DNA of 64,000 bases from Paenibacillus turicensis (GCF_017873435.1 NZ_JAGGKG010000019.1:1-64000); one strand, 5' to 3'; positions 42,313 to 51,505 are shown, counted from the first letter of the stretch. Notes: a model not told the origin generated them from the letters alone. A program made the numbers and translations.

Positions 42313-43197
42313 TTATTTAGCTTGTTCTAAAGCTTTCGCAGTAAGATCGTAGTAGCTCTTCAAGCTGATAGAAACACCAGAGATTGCATCTGTTTTACCT
42401 TCGTCATTGAATGTCAATGCTGCAGGATCTTGTTTTTCAACGATAAATTCTTCAGCTTTAGCAGCTTGCTCGTGCCATTCGGATTGAGCGCCACCAGCTT
42501 TCATACCGTATTTACCATCGATAGAGTTTTGTTTTTTGTCTTCGCCTTTTTCATTAATACCACTGAAATCAACGTTTACGATTTTACCAGCAGCGATCAC
42601 AACGTCAACAGTGCCCTTCCAACCAGATTGAGCGTCGAATGCATCTTCTTCTGCATGGTAGTTACCATCTTTGTAAGGGCCAACTTGGATTGGACCAGCA
42701 GCAAGAGCTTCATCAGCTAAAGTGAAAAATTCGTTAACATGAACAGAAACACCAGAGATCGCATCCGTTTTACCTTCGCTGTTTAATTCCAACTTAGTAT
42801 CTTGTTTTTCAACTAAGTAAGCTTCAACTTTAGCAGCTTGCTCGTGCCATTCAGCTTGAGCACCGCCAGCTTTCATACCATATTGGCCTTTTTCGGAATA
42901 AGTAACTTTGTCAACAGGAACAGTAGAGTTAGTTGCATTCCATTTCGCTTCTGTAATTTTGCCGCCACTTACTTTTAGTTCTACAAAATAACGCCAGCCA
43001 GTTTTTTCGTCTGCTTTACCTTGAGCAAAATAAGTACCATCAGCATAAGTGCCATCTTTAGCACCACTGTTTGCTGGAGTTTCAACCTTAGTTTCTGTGT
43101 TTGCTGGTTTTTGCTCAGCATTTTTTTCTTTAGAACCACAACCTGCTAAAAGACCTAACGCTAATACACTGCTTAAAATGATAGCTGTTTTTTTCAT
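42313..43197 (-). CDS. pplA: PplA-like extracellular flavin lipoprotein
   Basis: A 294-residue surface lipoprotein. Lipobox LAGC puts the lipid on Cys20; residues 21-47 form a polar linker. Two FMN_bind domains follow (about 48-168 and 173-294), about half identical to each other, each ending in the flavinylation motif TDAISGVS (Ser151 and Ser276). ApbE-type transferases attach FMN to the last Ser/Thr of this motif. In Listeria, PplA is the terminal flavoprotein of EET and a source of a pheromone peptide from its signal sequence. GTGGAGG precedes ATG. Upstream of it is an FNR-like box. Confidence 0.92.
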   Translation of the reverse strand: MKKTAIILSSVLALGLLAGCGSKEKNAEQKPANTETKVETPANSGAKDGTYADGTYFAQGKADEKTGWRYFVELKVSGGKITEAKWNATNSTVPVDKVTYSEKGQYGMKAGGAQAEWHEQAAKVEAYLVEKQDTKLELNSEGKTDAISGVSVHVNEFFTLADEALAAGPIQVGPYKDGNYHAEEDAFDAQSGWKGTVDVVIAAGKIVNVDFSGINEKGEDKKQNSIDGKYGMKAGGAQSEWHEQAAKAEEFIVEKQDPAALTFNDEGKTDAISGVSISLKSYYDLTAKALEQAK

Positions 43198-43301
43198 TAG
43201 TAATGACCTCCACGTTTCTTTAGTAAAATTTTTGAAAAATATATATTAAAATGCAAACCATTTTAATAACGAAATAATAATAAACTAGAGCATCCGTTGG
43301 C

Positions 43302-43344
43302 ATTCTAGCATATAAACGAAGTAGATTATGTGAAATTAATCACT
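43302..43344 (-). promoter_or_regulatory. FNR/CRP-type site and -10 of pplA
   Basis: TGTGA-AATTAA-TCACT (43329-43344) matches the FNR/CRP consensus TGTGAN6TCACA in 9 of 10 positions. On minus, TAGAAT (43307-43302) is a good -10 and no -35 is seen. If start is 43295, the box centre lies at -41.5, the class II activator position. Confidence 0.55.
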
Positions 43345-43535
43345 TGACCTGTGACATAAGTATCTTTATCGATCAACACAAAAAAATAATAACATTCATA
43401 AGTGAAAATGAAAAGGATTATTTTTTAAATATTTATTTTGTGATGGTCTTTTTTTATTATATCATACACTTATCCATCGTGGTGTTTTAATTTTTAATTG
43501 TTTGTGTCTTGTTTTAATTTATTTTTATATTTAAG

Positions 43536-44189
43536 CTATAAACGCAGATGTTGTCGTAATCTTTTCTGTTTGTTGCCATTTAGCAGACTCACACCATAGA
43601 TGAAGCAAAAAACAACTTCTCCTAGCAAAATCGCAGCGAATGCATCATAAATAACATGTTGCTTGATAAATAAAGTAGATAAAATAATAGTAATTGATAT
43701 GATCGTAAAAGTAGTTTTTGTCCGATTTGATATGTTTTTAGATAACCAAGCTCCACGCATAACAAGATAAGAGTGCAAGCAATGAATGCTAGGAAAGCAG
43801 TTGAATGGCGGATCATTGCGATAAATGGTTTGTAAAAGTTGCTCCGTCCAATTTGTAACAAAAATTACAGGGCGAATAACAGTAGTCTGGAAGTTATAAT
43901 AAATGATATAACAAAAAATAAGAGAAATATTCATGGAGATAAGGATTTTAAAATACATGCTACGATCCTTTAGACATAAAAAAGCCATTGCAATAAAAAT
44001 ATATGGATACCATCCAAGGTAAGGGATACTCATGGAAGGAATGAGGGGAATCACTTGGTCTATTGGCGACAGGAGTACTTTTGCGTGTCCTCCATCATTA
44101 TTTAATAGATTATAAAAAACGCTCATAAACGCAATAGAGCTGAGGCAACTCAGTGAAAGCAAATAATTTTTATTCAAAAGCCTTTTCAT
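43536..44189 (-). CDS. PAP2-superfamily membrane phosphatase-like protein
   Basis: A 217-residue protein with about six helices. Motif 2 is FPSIHCLHS and motif 3 is STLFIKQHVIYDAFAA, the His-based active site of the PAP2/inositol-phosphoceramide-synthase-like group; the Lys of motif 1 is not evident (QTTVIRP). It may remove or exchange phosphate on a lipid such as an isoprenoid phosphate. ATG 44189 is used since AAAGGAG lies 9 nt upstream. It is next to pplA on the same strand but 338 nt away, so it is likely separate. Confidence 0.75.
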   Translation of the reverse strand: MKRLLNKNYLLSLSCLSSIAFMSVFYNLLNNDGGHAKVLLSPIDQVIPLIPSMSIPYLGWYPYIFIAMAFLCLKDRSMYFKILISMNISLIFCYIIYYNFQTTVIRPVIFVTNWTEQLLQTIYRNDPPFNCFPSIHCLHSYLVMRGAWLSKNISNRTKTTFTIISITIILSTLFIKQHVIYDAFAAILLGEVVFCFIYGVSLLNGNKQKRLRQHLRL

Positions 44190-44356
44190 TACATAGCACT
44201 CCTTTAACATTCAGCATGAAGGCAAGCAATAAATGCACTGGAGCTTTGCGTTATTGCCTAACCTGCTCGCGCATCTATCATAGCAATTAAAGTTCAAGAA
44301 GTGAATATAGAAACAAGTAGTTAAATCAAAGGCCAAAATATAGAGGGAGCGTTCAC

Positions 44357-45808
44357 ATGAATTTTGGAATTATGTTTTTTATGAATTTAGGCATGTTAAT
44401 TACAGTGGCATATGTTGCTAATGTTATCTATAAGTATATTTTTGCGAATACCTCAAAAGAAGTAAATTATGTGTTATCCATTGTACTCATTATTTTTGCT
44501 GGTTGGGTAAGTATGTTTTTTGGTTTTCAAATTGGAGAAACCGTCATTTTCGATTTGCGTTTTATTCCGCTGCTTATCGCGACCGTCATTTATCGAAATC
44601 CTTTGACGTTGGTTGTGATTGGATGTGGAATCGGATTGCTGCGCCTGACCTTTGGCTTAAATCCTGCTTCAATTGCGGGTATGATCAATTTATTTTTGTT
44701 AGGCATTTTATGTGCAGGCCTTAACATGTGGATGCAAAAAAGCACCTACAGATTTTATGTTAAGGCGTTTATTGTCATTTTAGTTGTTAACTTAACAAAC
44801 TGTATCAATATCGCAATTTTTGGTGTATATCCTTTTATGTTTTACATGACTAAAATAATGCCAATCACACTTCCAATCAGTATTGCGCTTAGTTGTATTT
44901 TTGCTTTAATATTACGTGACTTCCAACTAGAGCAGCGTCATAAGCTGGCATTAAAGGAAGCGAACCAGTTACTTATAAAACAAAAGGACGATCTTCATCA
45001 GGTAAAGCTTAATTTACAGGAGCGAGCGGAGCAGCTTGCATTAGCCTCAAAATATAAAACGGAATTTTTAGCGAATATGTCTCATGAGCTTAGGACACCC
45101 TTAAATGGCATCATTAACTTTGCACAATTGATCACTGAGTCTGAGGACAGTAGTGCGGACTCCAAGCAATATGGATCTTTTATTTATCGCTCGGGGCAAG
45201 ATTTGCTACAGCTAATTAACGATATTCTTGATTTATCTAAAGTAGAAGCAGGAAGACTTGAGATCCTTCATGAGGAAGTCAATGTTCATGAATTTCCAGA
45301 TTTAATGCAGGTGCAGTTTCAGCATATTGCGAATGAAAAAAATATTGATTTTCAAATCAAAATTGAACCTTCGGTACCCCATGTCGTTTATTCAGATGCA
45401 AATCGAATTGGTCAAATTTTAAGAAACTTATTAGCCAATGCCTTTAAATTTACAAGTGCAGGTGTAGTAAGTCTTAGTATTGAAATGGAAAAGAACGTTA
45501 AGGACAGCATTGATGATAGTATTGTCAGTAATGTTAATAATAAAGCTACGAATTGGATTATATTCCATGTGATTGATTCGGGAATTGGTGTGCCTGAGGA
45601 TAAAAGAACGCTCATTTTTGAACCTTTTCAGCAAGCAGATGGCTCCATTAGTCGTAGATTTGGTGGAACAGGCTTAGGTCTACCTATAAGCTGCAATTTA
45701 GCTAGACTTTTAGGTGGATGCATACGATATTCTAACCGTAGCGAGGGAGGAAGTGTTTTTTCCTTTTACTTGCCTGCTTACACGACACCTCAAGGCGATA
45801 AAATATAA
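44357..45808 (+). CDS. sensor histidine kinase with LytS-type membrane sensor
   Basis: A 483-residue kinase. The N-terminal 190 residues hold about six helices of the 5TM-5TMR_LYT type seen in LytS, then a coiled coil (about 195-235), HisKA motif FLANMSHELRTPLNG with phospho-His near 244, and HATPase (NLLANAFKFT; DSGIGVPEDK; GGTGLGL). It combines a LytS sensor with a PHK-type catalytic core rather than the usual LytS HisK_5 core. No response regulator is adjacent, so the partner is elsewhere. GGGAGCG precedes ATG. Confidence 0.87.
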   Translation: MNFGIMFFMNLGMLITVAYVANVIYKYIFANTSKEVNYVLSIVLIIFAGWVSMFFGFQIGETVIFDLRFIPLLIATVIYRNPLTLVVIGCGIGLLRLTFGLNPASIAGMINLFLLGILCAGLNMWMQKSTYRFYVKAFIVILVVNLTNCINIAIFGVYPFMFYMTKIMPITLPISIALSCIFALILRDFQLEQRHKLALKEANQLLIKQKDDLHQVKLNLQERAEQLALASKYKTEFLANMSHELRTPLNGIINFAQLITESEDSSADSKQYGSFIYRSGQDLLQLINDILDLSKVEAGRLEILHEEVNVHEFPDLMQVQFQHIANEKNIDFQIKIEPSVPHVVYSDANRIGQILRNLLANAFKFTSAGVVSLSIEMEKNVKDSIDDSIVSNVNNKATNWIIFHVIDSGIGVPEDKRTLIFEPFQQADGSISRRFGGTGLGLPISCNLARLLGGCIRYSNRSEGGSVFSFYLPAYTTPQGDKI

Positions 45809-45889
45809 AAGTTTGGCGGTTTTCCTATAACAGATTGTGGTACAATACATTTTAATTCATTGTTTAAATTTGAAAGGTGGTCACTGTGA

Positions 45890-46270
45890 ATGTCAAAGCA
45901 AGTCATTTCAACTGCTTCAGCACCGGGTGCAATTGGACCTTATTCTCAGGCAATTCTTATTAATAACTTGGTTTACACATCAGGACAATTAGGTCTTGAT
46001 CCAGTTACAGGTGAACTACCTGAAGGTGTAGAGGCTCAGGCCGCTCAGTCACTTCGTAATGTAGAGGCAGTTTTAGCTGCTGCAGGGACAGGTCTAGAGC
46101 ATGTCGTTAAAACGACAGTTTTTTTAAAGGACATGAATGATTTCACAAAAGTGAATGAAGTATACGGTACATTTTTTTCACAACCTTATCCCGCAAGAAG
46201 TGCAGTAGAGGTGGCTCGCTTGCCTAAGGATGCATTGGTTGAAATTGAAGTTATTGCGCTTAAACCGTAA
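45890..46270 (+). CDS. ridA: RidA family enamine/imine deaminase
   Basis: A 126-residue RidA/YjgF protein, full length. It shows the family patterns APGAIGPYSQAI, YTSGQLGLDP and ARSAVEVARLPKDALVEIE, with the catalytic Arg in PARSAVE. It hydrolyses reactive 2-aminoacrylate and related imines made by PLP enzymes. GAAAGGTGG is 10 nt before ATG. Monocistronic, with its own terminator. Confidence 0.95.
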   Translation: MSKQVISTASAPGAIGPYSQAILINNLVYTSGQLGLDPVTGELPEGVEAQAAQSLRNVEAVLAAAGTGLEHVVKTTVFLKDMNDFTKVNEVYGTFFSQPYPARSAVEVARLPKDALVEIEVIALKP

Positions 46271-46298
46271 GCAATGCTTGAATGAGCCATAAGCTGGG

Positions 46299-46337
46299 GT
46301 CGACCTGCATATACAGGTCGCTCCGGTTTTTTTGTTT
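46299..46337 (+). terminator. terminator of ridA
   Basis: CGACCTG-CATATA-CAGGTCG stem followed by CTCCGG and T7. Confidence 0.7.
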
Positions 46338-46460
46338 TATTAATCCAAACTTTAGCGTAACTTGGTTTTATCTGGTTGGATTTTCGTATAAAATAGTATA
46401 GATATGCACATGAGGAAATGCACATAAGGAAACAAAGAATTAACATGACGGGAGATCATC

Positions 46461-49400
46461 ATGAATCAGCGTCTTTATGGAATTTGGCTAGGTGAAGTGT
46501 TATTTTGCTTTTCCGGCGAAACTTCAGAATCAAAAATAGATACTTGGACGGCGCAGGTAAGAAAAATTAGTTTCGATGCGGGAGTACGTCCATTTCAGCA
46601 GGCATTACTGCGTTTAGCAGAGGTCCGTTATCCCGTTAAGCATGCAACCCGTAAAGCGGTAAACAACGAGCGTAAAGGGCTACTTGGGCGCACACTAGAG
46701 GGGCTTGCCTTATCTGCTCTGGATACATGGGATTTATTACTTCATTGGGACGAGAGCAAGGTTCAGTCCTTTGGCTTCGAATGTGGAGCTGAATTTAATT
46801 ATTGGAGCAATGCACTTAAGTTTGCACTTAAATTACTTGAGCAGGGGCAAATTGTACCCATGGCTTATGAGGCAACTCAGATGGGTGGTCGAAGACGTGG
46901 TACCCAGCCGGTGATGAGTGCCAGCTTTGGCCCTTATTTAGGAAATGAGCATGATGAGGAACTGTTTCGTAGTCTTGCAGCGGCGATGCCGCCGATTGGG
47001 CTTGCTGCTTCTCATCATCTAAAAATACAGGATGACTCCATTGAAATGATGCAGATGGTAGTATTACATTCCTTCCTTAGTACAATGATAGATTTTAAAG
47101 TGCGACAATCCATTAATTCGCTTGGGCCGAAGCTTAAACGGAGTAAAGCCGATTATCGTAGAGGATATTCACCCATACATGAGTTGTGGTGGAATCATCT
47201 ATTAGGCACTCAAGCGTTGCAATTTCAAGGCACTACCCAAGAAGTTGAGCAGTTAATCGAAGACACCGCTAGGGTAGGCAATCACATCTTGCATAAAGAA
47301 AGGGCAGAGCTGAAGGAAACGGAGCAGGTGGGCACGATTCGTTTATGTGTTCGGCTAGAGCCCTATCAAGTCCAAACAGATCTGCCAGTAGAGGTGGTTC
47401 AGTCAAATCCAAAGTGGCAGGTTAGCTTTTTAGCTGAAGGTGTAGAGGACCCAGCTGTATCCATTCCAGCCGATGTCATTTGGAGCTTAAATGAGCAAAA
47501 TCCGAGTTTACGGGGGAGAGTTTATCACCATATTCAGCAAAATCTATTGCTTAGATTAGGCAAGGCAGCTACACTTTGTCCTGAAATCAAAGCGTTATTG
47601 TTATCTCCAAGACCTGTTGGTGGCATTTTAGAGGCAAAGGAAGTATTCCACTTCTTAAGCCATTCCGCAGCATTGCTACACAAAAATGGTGTAACTCTGC
47701 AGATGCCATCAAGCTGGTCTAAAGAAGGAAGAAAAACTGCGTCTATTAAAGTAAAGGCGGATCATTGGGCAGATGGAAATACAGCAGGAGATAAGTCATT
47801 ATTTGGTGTGGAGCAATTAGTTTCATTTCAAGCAGATATCATGCTGGATGGTGAGGTTCTCACTGTTCAGGAGCTTATGGAGTTATCCGCTTCAAAATCT
47901 CCACTCGTTTTTTTTAGAGGAAGATGGATTGAAATTAATTTGAAGGAAATAAAACAGGTTCTTAAATTTATGAAGCGGCATGAACAGCAAAGTACGATGT
48001 CATTTAGAGAGCTTATGCATTTGACAGCCCTAGAGGATGAGGCGCGAATGCTGGATGGCATCTATGTCGAGGATATTGACTCTGGCCAATTGCTGTCTCA
48101 ATTTATTATAAATAAAGAGCAGATGGAGGATTGTGGTTGGAAGGTGCCTAATGCCTTGCAGGGTACGCTAAGACCTTATCAGGAGCGTGGCTTTCAGTGG
48201 TTATCTGTCATGCGGAAATTTCAGTTTGGTGCGCTATTGGCAGATGATATGGGGCTGGGTAAAACGATTCAGGTTATTACTGTCCTGTTAGACAATATAA
48301 AAAGCTCCAAGTCATGTGGGCTTATTGTATGCCCTACTTCCTTAATTGGCAACTGGGAGCGGGAGCTAGAACGTTTTGCACCCCAGCTTAAATTGTATAT
48401 CCATCATGGTAGTGATCGATTGCATGGGGAGGATTTTGTAAGAAAGCAGGAGCAATATGACGTGGTGTTAACGACCTATCAATTAGTGGGTAGAGATGCC
48501 AAGGAGCTTCAAGCGGTACAATGGGATACGGTTGTGCTTGATGAAGCGCAATATATTAAAAACTATCGCACAAAACAAGCGCAAAGTGTCATGAAGCTTC
48601 ATGCCAACCACCGGATTGCCATGACAGGTACACCTGTAGAAAATCGCCTGAGTGAGTTGTGGTCCATTTTTCAATTTTTGAACCCAGGTTATTTAGGCTC
48701 TCATGCTTTCTTTAAGGCACGTTATGGAAATAGTGATCAACCTGACCAACTCAATGTATTACGTACATTAATTGCTCCATTTTTGTTGAGAAGATTAAAA
48801 AGTGATCCACTTATTCGTAAGGATTTACCTGAAAAAATTGAGTTGAAGTCATATTGTACGTTGACACAAGAGCAGATCCAGCAATATGAGCAGGTGACAT
48901 CAAGGTTGTTGTCACAACTTGGTGATCGAACAGGAATTGCTCGTAAAGGATTAGTATTATCCTCCTTGACCCAGCTCAAGCAAATATGCAACTATCCAAT
49001 CCAAGGTGACAATCAGACTGGAAAAGATGCCTTGGAGCGGTCAGGAAAGCTGCTAAGATTAGCTGAGCTACTTGATTTAATTATGGATAATAGTGAAGCA
49101 ACCTTGATTTTTACGCAATATGTGCAGATGGGTCATATGTTGCAGGAGCATTTAGCGTCAAGATACAAAACAACTCCTTTTTTCCTGCATGGTGGCGTCA
49201 CCAAGGCCGAAAGAGATAAAATGGTAACTCAATTCCAGGAAGGTCAAGGTTCTCCAATATTTATTTTGTCGCTTAAGGCTGGTGGGGTTGGCTTGAATTT
49301 AACGAGAGCGAATCATGTAATCCATTATGATCGCTGGTGGAACCCTGCTGTCGAAAATCAAGCTACAGATCGTGTTTTTCGCATTGGTCAACAAAAAAAT

Positions 49401-49586
49401 GTCGAGGTGCATAAATTAATTAGTTTAGGAACGTTGGAAGAAAAAATAGACGAGCTGATCGAAGCTAAACGGTCTTTATCTGAGCAGGTGGTTGGCTCTG
49501 GAGAACAATGGATCACAGAAATGAGTAACGATGAGTTGACTAGGCTTATTACACTTGGAGCAGGGAACATGGGAGGAGGGATGTAA
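46461..49586 (+). CDS. SNF2-family DEAD/DEAH helicase
   Basis: A 1041-residue Swi2/Snf2 ATPase. An N-terminal ~580-residue bacterial SNF2-associated region precedes the motor: motif I DDMGLGKT near 594, motif II DEAQ near 693, motif III MTGTPVENR, and motifs V-VI LKAGGVGLNLTRANHV and NPAVENQATDRVFRIGQ near 957. Such HepA/RapA-like enzymes remodel RNA polymerase or DNA-protein complexes. It is followed 2 nt later by a SWIM-finger gene, a frequent partner. Full length; target unknown. Confidence 0.93.
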   Translation: MNQRLYGIWLGEVLFCFSGETSESKIDTWTAQVRKISFDAGVRPFQQALLRLAEVRYPVKHATRKAVNNERKGLLGRTLEGLALSALDTWDLLLHWDESKVQSFGFECGAEFNYWSNALKFALKLLEQGQIVPMAYEATQMGGRRRGTQPVMSASFGPYLGNEHDEELFRSLAAAMPPIGLAASHHLKIQDDSIEMMQMVVLHSFLSTMIDFKVRQSINSLGPKLKRSKADYRRGYSPIHELWWNHLLGTQALQFQGTTQEVEQLIEDTARVGNHILHKERAELKETEQVGTIRLCVRLEPYQVQTDLPVEVVQSNPKWQVSFLAEGVEDPAVSIPADVIWSLNEQNPSLRGRVYHHIQQNLLLRLGKAATLCPEIKALLLSPRPVGGILEAKEVFHFLSHSAALLHKNGVTLQMPSSWSKEGRKTASIKVKADHWADGNTAGDKSLFGVEQLVSFQADIMLDGEVLTVQELMELSASKSPLVFFRGRWIEINLKEIKQVLKFMKRHEQQSTMSFRELMHLTALEDEARMLDGIYVEDIDSGQLLSQFIINKEQMEDCGWKVPNALQGTLRPYQERGFQWLSVMRKFQFGALLADDMGLGKTIQVITVLLDNIKSSKSCGLIVCPTSLIGNWERELERFAPQLKLYIHHGSDRLHGEDFVRKQEQYDVVLTTYQLVGRDAKELQAVQWDTVVLDEAQYIKNYRTKQAQSVMKLHANHRIAMTGTPVENRLSELWSIFQFLNPGYLGSHAFFKARYGNSDQPDQLNVLRTLIAPFLLRRLKSDPLIRKDLPEKIELKSYCTLTQEQIQQYEQVTSRLLSQLGDRTGIARKGLVLSSLTQLKQICNYPIQGDNQTGKDALERSGKLLRLAELLDLIMDNSEATLIFTQYVQMGHMLQEHLASRYKTTPFFLHGGVTKAERDKMVTQFQEGQGSPIFILSLKAGGVGLNLTRANHVIHYDRWWNPAVENQATDRVFRIGQQKNVEVHKLISLGTLEEKIDELIEAKRSLSEQVVGSGEQWITEMSNDELTRLITLGAGNMGGGM

Positions 49587-49588
49587 CG

Positions 49589-50299
49589 GTGATTATGGAT
49601 ACACCTATTGAATTTGTCAGTGGGCAAATTGGCGTGACTTTTAAGCTGGATCGATTGGCCTCTCAGTTCAACATTACAATTCCAATTCGTAGCTGGAATG
49701 AAACTGAATTCGTCAATAAGCTTACGGACAATAGCTTGTTATTGTATCAGCTTTTGGAACTGGATGAGAAGGAGCAAGCTTTCAAGCTAGATCCCCATCA
49801 CCCGCTTACATCCAGTTTACTTCGATGGGAAAATGTAGTGGAATTAGATCAAGTAAAGTGTAACTGCGGGAAAGACGATTGTGAGCATCGTCAAGCGGCA
49901 ATTGAGTATGTTTATTTAGCATGGCAGCAAAATCCTTGGATTGGGTTACAGGCTGTAGGCTGGAATAAGGAGTCACTGAGCGCAGCGGTGTTTGCTAACT
50001 GGTCAGCAGCTTCGCCCTTGTCTAATCAAGAACAAGTACTGGAAAAGCTTGCTGGACCACCTATCAAAGCGGTGACTCGTGCAGGTAGCAATTCAGGCAT
50101 CGCAGAATGGTTAGCAGATATGGCCGATCAGGGACACCTTCACACACCTGGACCCCACTTGAATGAAATCGAGATGAAGTTAACAGGTCAGCAGACTCAG
50201 CTTGATCAGTGGCAGGAGCTGTTGCCACAGGTGAAGGGCGTAGCAGCAAGCCTTACGATGATTATTAATGAGGTGAAGAAAAACACATCGATAACATAA
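49589..50299 (+). CDS. SWIM zinc finger-like partner of the SNF2 helicase
   Basis: A 236-residue protein. A SWIM-type CxCx4CxH finger lies at Cys91, Cys93, Cys98, His100 (KCNCGKDDCEHRQAA). The rest has no known domain. SWIM proteins are commonly encoded beside bacterial SNF2 ATPases and may guide them to DNA or protein. GGGAGGAGGGA at the end of the helicase gene serves GTG 49589 or ATG 49595. The shared operon is evident from the 2-nt gap. Confidence 0.72.
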   Translation: MIMDTPIEFVSGQIGVTFKLDRLASQFNITIPIRSWNETEFVNKLTDNSLLLYQLLELDEKEQAFKLDPHHPLTSSLLRWENVVELDQVKCNCGKDDCEHRQAAIEYVYLAWQQNPWIGLQAVGWNKESLSAAVFANWSAASPLSNQEQVLEKLAGPPIKAVTRAGSNSGIAEWLADMADQGHLHTPGPHLNEIEMKLTGQQTQLDQWQELLPQVKGVAASLTMIINEVKKNTSIT

Positions 50300-50301
50300 C
50301 A

Positions 50302-50350
50302 AAGAAGCTCCTTGACCCCACAGTAAAGTGGGAGATAAGGAGCTTTTATT
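50302..50350 (+). terminator. terminator of the SNF2-SWIM operon
   Basis: AAGCTCCTT / AAGGAGCTT outer stem with an inner CCCAC/GTGGG, then TTTATTG. Confidence 0.75.
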
Positions 50351-50458
50351 GTTTATTTACATTACATAAATTAAAACTTTATCGTTAAATCGAAACTAAA
50401 TACAAGGTAGTAACGTCAAACTGTATAAATTAGACTTTATATAATTAGCCTTATTGGG

Positions 50459-51247
50459 CTAAGAAGACTTGTTTTCTAATAATAACTGTGAGACATCAAT
50501 CAGATTGTCGGACTTTTTTGGAATTTGAGCTTCGCTGCTACCCATAATTTCCTTGCGTAGTCCATGCATTTTTTTATCAAGCTCATCTGCGGCAATCGCA
50601 GCTTCTGTTAGCTCTCTTACAACGTGTGGTGGCACCTGCTTGTCATATTTATAAAATAAAATATGCTCCATGCTGGCCCAGAAGTCCATCGCTAATGTAC
50701 GCATTTGAATTTCGATTTTCATTAAACGCTTGCCTTCAAAAAGAGTGAGTGGCACTGCAACGATAACATGAAGACTTTGGTAGCCGTTAGGCTTAGGATT
50801 CGCAATGTAATCCTTCACTTCTAGGATTGTTAAATCCTCACGCTGCTTAAAATGCTCAAGCAGGCTATAAATGTCTTTCACAAAGGAGAAAACAATCCGC
50901 ATTCCAGCGATATCATGAATTTTACTAATCATATTATCTACGGTCATCTCATAACCTTTACGGTCAAGCTTTTCTAAAATGCTTTTTGGCTCTTTAATAC
51001 GTGTTTTAATATGTTCAATGGGACTGTAGCCATTATGAATTTTCCATTCAGTTTGTATAAGCTTAAGTTTATTTTGTAGTTCATCTAAAGCAATCTGATA
51101 TAAAGTAGGGAGCTTTCTCCATTCATCTATTTGACGGAGTTGTTCTTGATCTATTTCCCAATGATACAGTTCTTTAAGGTCTAACTCTTTAAGGTCTACC
51201 TGACTTAAAATCTTTCTTGTGTCACTTGAGTTTGATATGTCCAGAAT
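50459..51247 (-). CDS. small alarmone synthetase with non-canonical start
   Basis: A GTP pyrophosphokinase of the RelQ/YjbM type, about 262 residues. Visible: SPIEHIKTRIKEPKSILEKL, KIHDIAGMRIVFSFVKDIY, the nucleotide loop PKPNGYQSLH and EIQMRTLAMDFWA. It makes (p)ppGpp from GTP/GDP and ATP. The first ATG (50947) lies inside the catalytic domain and would delete its N-terminal half. The frame continues upstream to TAG 51253-51251 with no ATG, GTG or TTG. AGGGG (51258-51254) lies 6 nt before ATT 51247 and 9 nt before CTG 51244, so one of these is probably the start. A 15-nt tandem duplication encodes LDLKE twice near the N-terminus. Confidence 0.8.
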   Translation of the reverse strand: MLDISNSSDTRKILSQVDLKELDLKELYHWEIDQEQLRQIDEWRKLPTLYQIALDELQNKLKLIQTEWKIHNGYSPIEHIKTRIKEPKSILEKLDRKGYEMTVDNMISKIHDIAGMRIVFSFVKDIYSLLEHFKQREDLTILEVKDYIANPKPNGYQSLHVIVAVPLTLFEGKRLMKIEIQMRTLAMDFWASMEHILFYKYDKQVPPHVVRELTEAAIAADELDKKMHGLRKEIMGSSEAQIPKKSDNLIDVSQLLLENKSS

Positions 51248-51505
51248 GATCTACCCCTATAATTAAGAAATTTTACTTATACTTATTGTATCGTGAATAG
51301 CTTGTCAAAATCAAAGTTTACTCAAAAATTTGCACTGACATCACAGTGACAGTAACATTAGATTTATAAAAAATACTTACGTGAAGTTTACTTGTTGAGT
51401 TTCAGTTTTCACAGTTATGACAAATCTGGTATCATTAATTATTATTTATTTTAGAATCTATTACATTACATCATGGAGATTATGAGGATAATTGGAGGAG
51501 GAGCT

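Noticed and set aside
50459..50947. A 162-residue reading of the alarmone synthetase from ATG 50947
   Set aside because: It removes the N-terminal part of the catalytic domain and has no ribosome binding site, while the same frame is open for 100 codons upstream with family-like sequence.
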